From positions 1-53,216 of the forward strand of contig SFVH01000004.1 in assembly GCA_004561555.1 (NCBI GenBank): a stretch of DNA of 53,216 nt, written 5' to 3'. This DNA comes from a bacterium. Lineage in GTDB: Bacteria; Bacteroidota; Bacteroidia; Bacteroidales; Muribaculaceae. Positions 51,836-53,216 of the stretch are shown piece after piece. Below the pieces are notes generated by a model. That model had not been told where the DNA came from and ran no database searches. It was given only the letters and a program-made list of their open reading frames with translations. Numbering within the stretch: position 1 is the stretch's first letter; the number at the start of each line of letters is the position of its first letter. The translations under genes and the position numbers were made by a program.

Positions 51836-52375
51836 ATGAATATCACCGTTTACCTATCATCCAAGACCAACGTCTCGCCCTCGTTTACGGAGGCAGTGGT
51901 CACCCTCGCCACCGGAATAGGGGAGATGGGGGCTCATCTCATCTATGGCGGCTCAAATGCCGGGCAGATGCACATACTCGCCGAAACAGCAAAGGCTGCA
52001 GGAGCCACCGTTACCGGAGTCATTCCCGAAGTGTTTCGACAGCTTAGCGACCCCGTGGTTGATGAGATGATTTACACTCTTGACCTTGCCGAGCGAAAGA
52101 TGAAAATGATGGAGGCGGCACAAGTGTTTGTCGCTCTCCCGGGTGGTATCGGCACAATCGACGAGGTGATGACCACACTGGCGGCTATGACCATCAGCCG
52201 CAACTTCTCAAAACGCATCATCCTCGTGAATGTCGACGGTGTCTTCTCGCCGCTAATCGAGCAGCTCAAACTGCTCCAAGACCTACATCTGGCCTCCGAC
52301 GACGCCGTAGCCACCGTGATTGTAGCCGACGATGCTTCTCAGGCTTTAGACATCATAAAGTCGTTGAATATATAA
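51836..52375 (+). CDS. LOG-family protein (TIGR00730; cytokinin riboside phosphoribohydrolase-like)
   Basis: The 179-residue Rossmann-like protein has the diagnostic PGGIGTIDEVMT and an upstream YGGSNAGQM. Homologues cleave nucleoside 5'-monophosphates to base and ribose 5-phosphate. The physiological substrate in bacteria is mostly unknown. It starts 4 nt after the rnr stop. Confidence 0.92.
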   Translation: MNITVYLSSKTNVSPSFTEAVVTLATGIGEMGAHLIYGGSNAGQMHILAETAKAAGATVTGVIPEVFRQLSDPVVDEMIYTLDLAERKMKMMEAAQVFVALPGGIGTIDEVMTTLAAMTISRNFSKRIILVNVDGVFSPLIEQLKLLQDLHLASDDAVATVIVADDASQALDIIKSLNI

Positions 52376-52395
52376 CAACAAGCCAAAGTAGTGAC

Positions 52396-52959
52396 ATGAC
52401 TAAGAAAAGTTTGATTTATACAGCCACCGGCGACGCCGGAACAACATCTCTCGTGGGGGGAAAACGTGTGGACAAAGATGATATACGCCTTGAGGCTTAT
52501 GGCACTGTCGACGAACTAAATGCCCATGTGGGACTTCTCGACAATCTGCATAATGTGCCTTCGGAGATGAAAGATTACATCCGTGTGATACAAAACAAAC
52601 TTTTCAACATCGGCGCATATCTCGCCACTGAGACCGCCCCGGGAACTCCCGCTCCGGGACTCGATGCCGACGACGTCAAGCGCATTGAAGAGCAAATAGA
52701 TTTTATCGACAGCGAGCTGCCGCCGTTGCGCAATTTCGTGCTCCCCGGAGGCTCCAAGATTTCTTCGCGTGCCCACATATGCCGCACTGTGGCTCGCCGC
52801 TGTGAGCGCCGTGTTGTCACTTTGTCAAAGATTTGCCCCATTGATAATAATGTGCTCACCTATCTCAATCGCTTGAGCGACTATTTCTTTGTTTTAGCAA
52901 GATTTAACAATATACACAACCAAATTGATGAAATTTTTTGGGATAAAGATTGCAAATAA
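52396..52959 (+). CDS. PduO-type cob(I)yrinic acid a,c-diamide adenosyltransferase
   Basis: The 187-residue enzyme starts with the ATP-binding TATGDAGTTSLVGGKRV, followed by LEAYGTVDELNA and the later SRAHICRTVARRCERR helix. It makes adenosylcobalamin, the cofactor of methylmalonyl-CoA mutase, and so complements meaB at the other end of the window. It lies 20 nt after the LOG gene. Confidence 0.94.
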   Translation: MTKKSLIYTATGDAGTTSLVGGKRVDKDDIRLEAYGTVDELNAHVGLLDNLHNVPSEMKDYIRVIQNKLFNIGAYLATETAPGTPAPGLDADDVKRIEEQIDFIDSELPPLRNFVLPGGSKISSRAHICRTVARRCERRVVTLSKICPIDNNVLTYLNRLSDYFFVLARFNNIHNQIDEIFWDKDCK

Positions 52960-52981
52960 GCAATAATATAGTGTACTTTTG
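52949..52981 (+). promoter_or_regulatory. Predicted promoter of the DUF2795 gene
   Basis: ATTG (52949-52952), 21 nt, TACTTTTG (52974-52981) matches the Bacteroidetes pattern with one mismatch in the -33 element. It overlaps the end of the adenosyltransferase gene. Confidence 0.55.
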
Positions 52982-53016
52982 CGGAAGATTTGTAGAACAA
53001 ACAAAAAGGTAAGATT

Positions 53017-53216
53017 ATGTATTGGACATTGGAACTTGCATCTAAACTTGAGGATGCTCCCTGGCCCGCTACTCGCGAAGAGCTTATCGACTATGCGATG
53101 CGCTCGGGCGCTCCTTTGGAAGTGATTGAAAATCTCCAGGAAATGGAAGACGAAGGTGAAGTATATGAATGTATAGAAGATATTTGGCCCGACTATCCCA
53201 GCAAAGAGGATTTCTT
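53017..53216 (+). CDS. DUF2795 protein (3' end outside window)
   Basis: The 66 visible residues begin MYWTLELASKLEDAPWPATR and include EELIDYAMRSGAP and WPDYPSKEDF. These are typical of the short (about 70-residue) DUF2795 proteins. No stop occurs before the window ends, so only a few residues are missing. Function is unknown; it is often found next to PduO in Bacteroidales. Confidence 0.85.
   Translation, partial: MYWTLELASKLEDAPWPATREELIDYAMRSGAPLEVIENLQEMEDEGEVYECIEDIWPDYPSKEDF

Noticed and set aside
1..53216. tRNA or rRNA genes, CRISPR arrays, prophage or conjugative modules
   Set aside because: No tRNA-like T-arm patterns, repeat-spacer arrays, integrases or phage genes were seen on either strand by eye.

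Overview
The window reads as a chromosomal segment of an anaerobic gut-type Bacteroidales, most likely a Muribaculaceae (S24-7) relative; the family assignment is an inference. Direct support: upstream regions repeatedly carry the Bacteroidetes -7 box TAnnTTTG, Shine-Dalgarno sequences are nearly absent, two large secreted proteins end in type IX secretion (T9SS) sorting domains, and many products belong to Bacteroidetes-typical families (DUF1573, DUF2027-Smr, GlmU-like sugar nucleotidyltransferase, DUF2795). No tRNA, rRNA, CRISPR array, prophage or complete mobile element was found.

Layout. 1-2.9 kb: the C-terminal end of a PD-(D/E)XK protein, two DUF1573 exported proteins and the GTPase MeaB. 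2.9-4.5 kb: a reverse-strand J-domain protein, a decayed IS30 transposase and the small SRP RNA gene. 4.5-7 kb: an EamA transporter, a lipoprotein metallophosphoesterase and an overlapping exported, barrel-like protein. 7-20.2 kb: two T9SS cargo proteins flank a housekeeping block (SemiSWEET, Bax-inhibitor-1 protein, ArgS, POT peptide transporter, DUF2027-Smr protein, YgjP-like metallopeptidase, lipoprotein). 20.4-30.2 kb: MATE exporter, AspT/YidE-type transporter, NADP-glutamate dehydrogenase, DUF5684 membrane protein, aspartate-semialdehyde dehydrogenase, CPA2 antiporter and a GlmU-like enzyme.

30.5-48.6 kb: one co-directional translation operon of 32 genes running rpsL-rpsG-fusA directly into the S10, spc and alpha clusters, including secY, map, infA, rpmJ and rpoA and ending with rplQ. 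It has a clear promoter in front and a perfect-palindrome terminator behind. 48.7-53.2 kb: argB (reverse), an RNase R gene broken by a frameshift, a LOG-family protein, a PduO-type cobalamin adenosyltransferase and the start of a DUF2795 gene.

How the genes relate: MeaB and PduO together suggest adenosylcobalamin use by methylmalonyl-CoA mutase (succinate-propionate metabolism). GdhA, Asd, ArgB and ArgS cover amino-acid metabolism and charging. The most interesting unexplained pattern is in the ribosomal operon. Its genes are packed with gaps of about 0-50 nt, but the three largest gaps (155, 123 and 81 nt) lie directly in front of rpsG (S7), rpsD (S4) and rpsH (S8), the three small-subunit proteins known as autogenous regulators of the str, alpha and spc operons in E. 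coli. Hairpins can be drawn in all three spacers, weakest in the first. This suggests own-gene leader control in this lineage. I saw no convincing new defence or mobile system.
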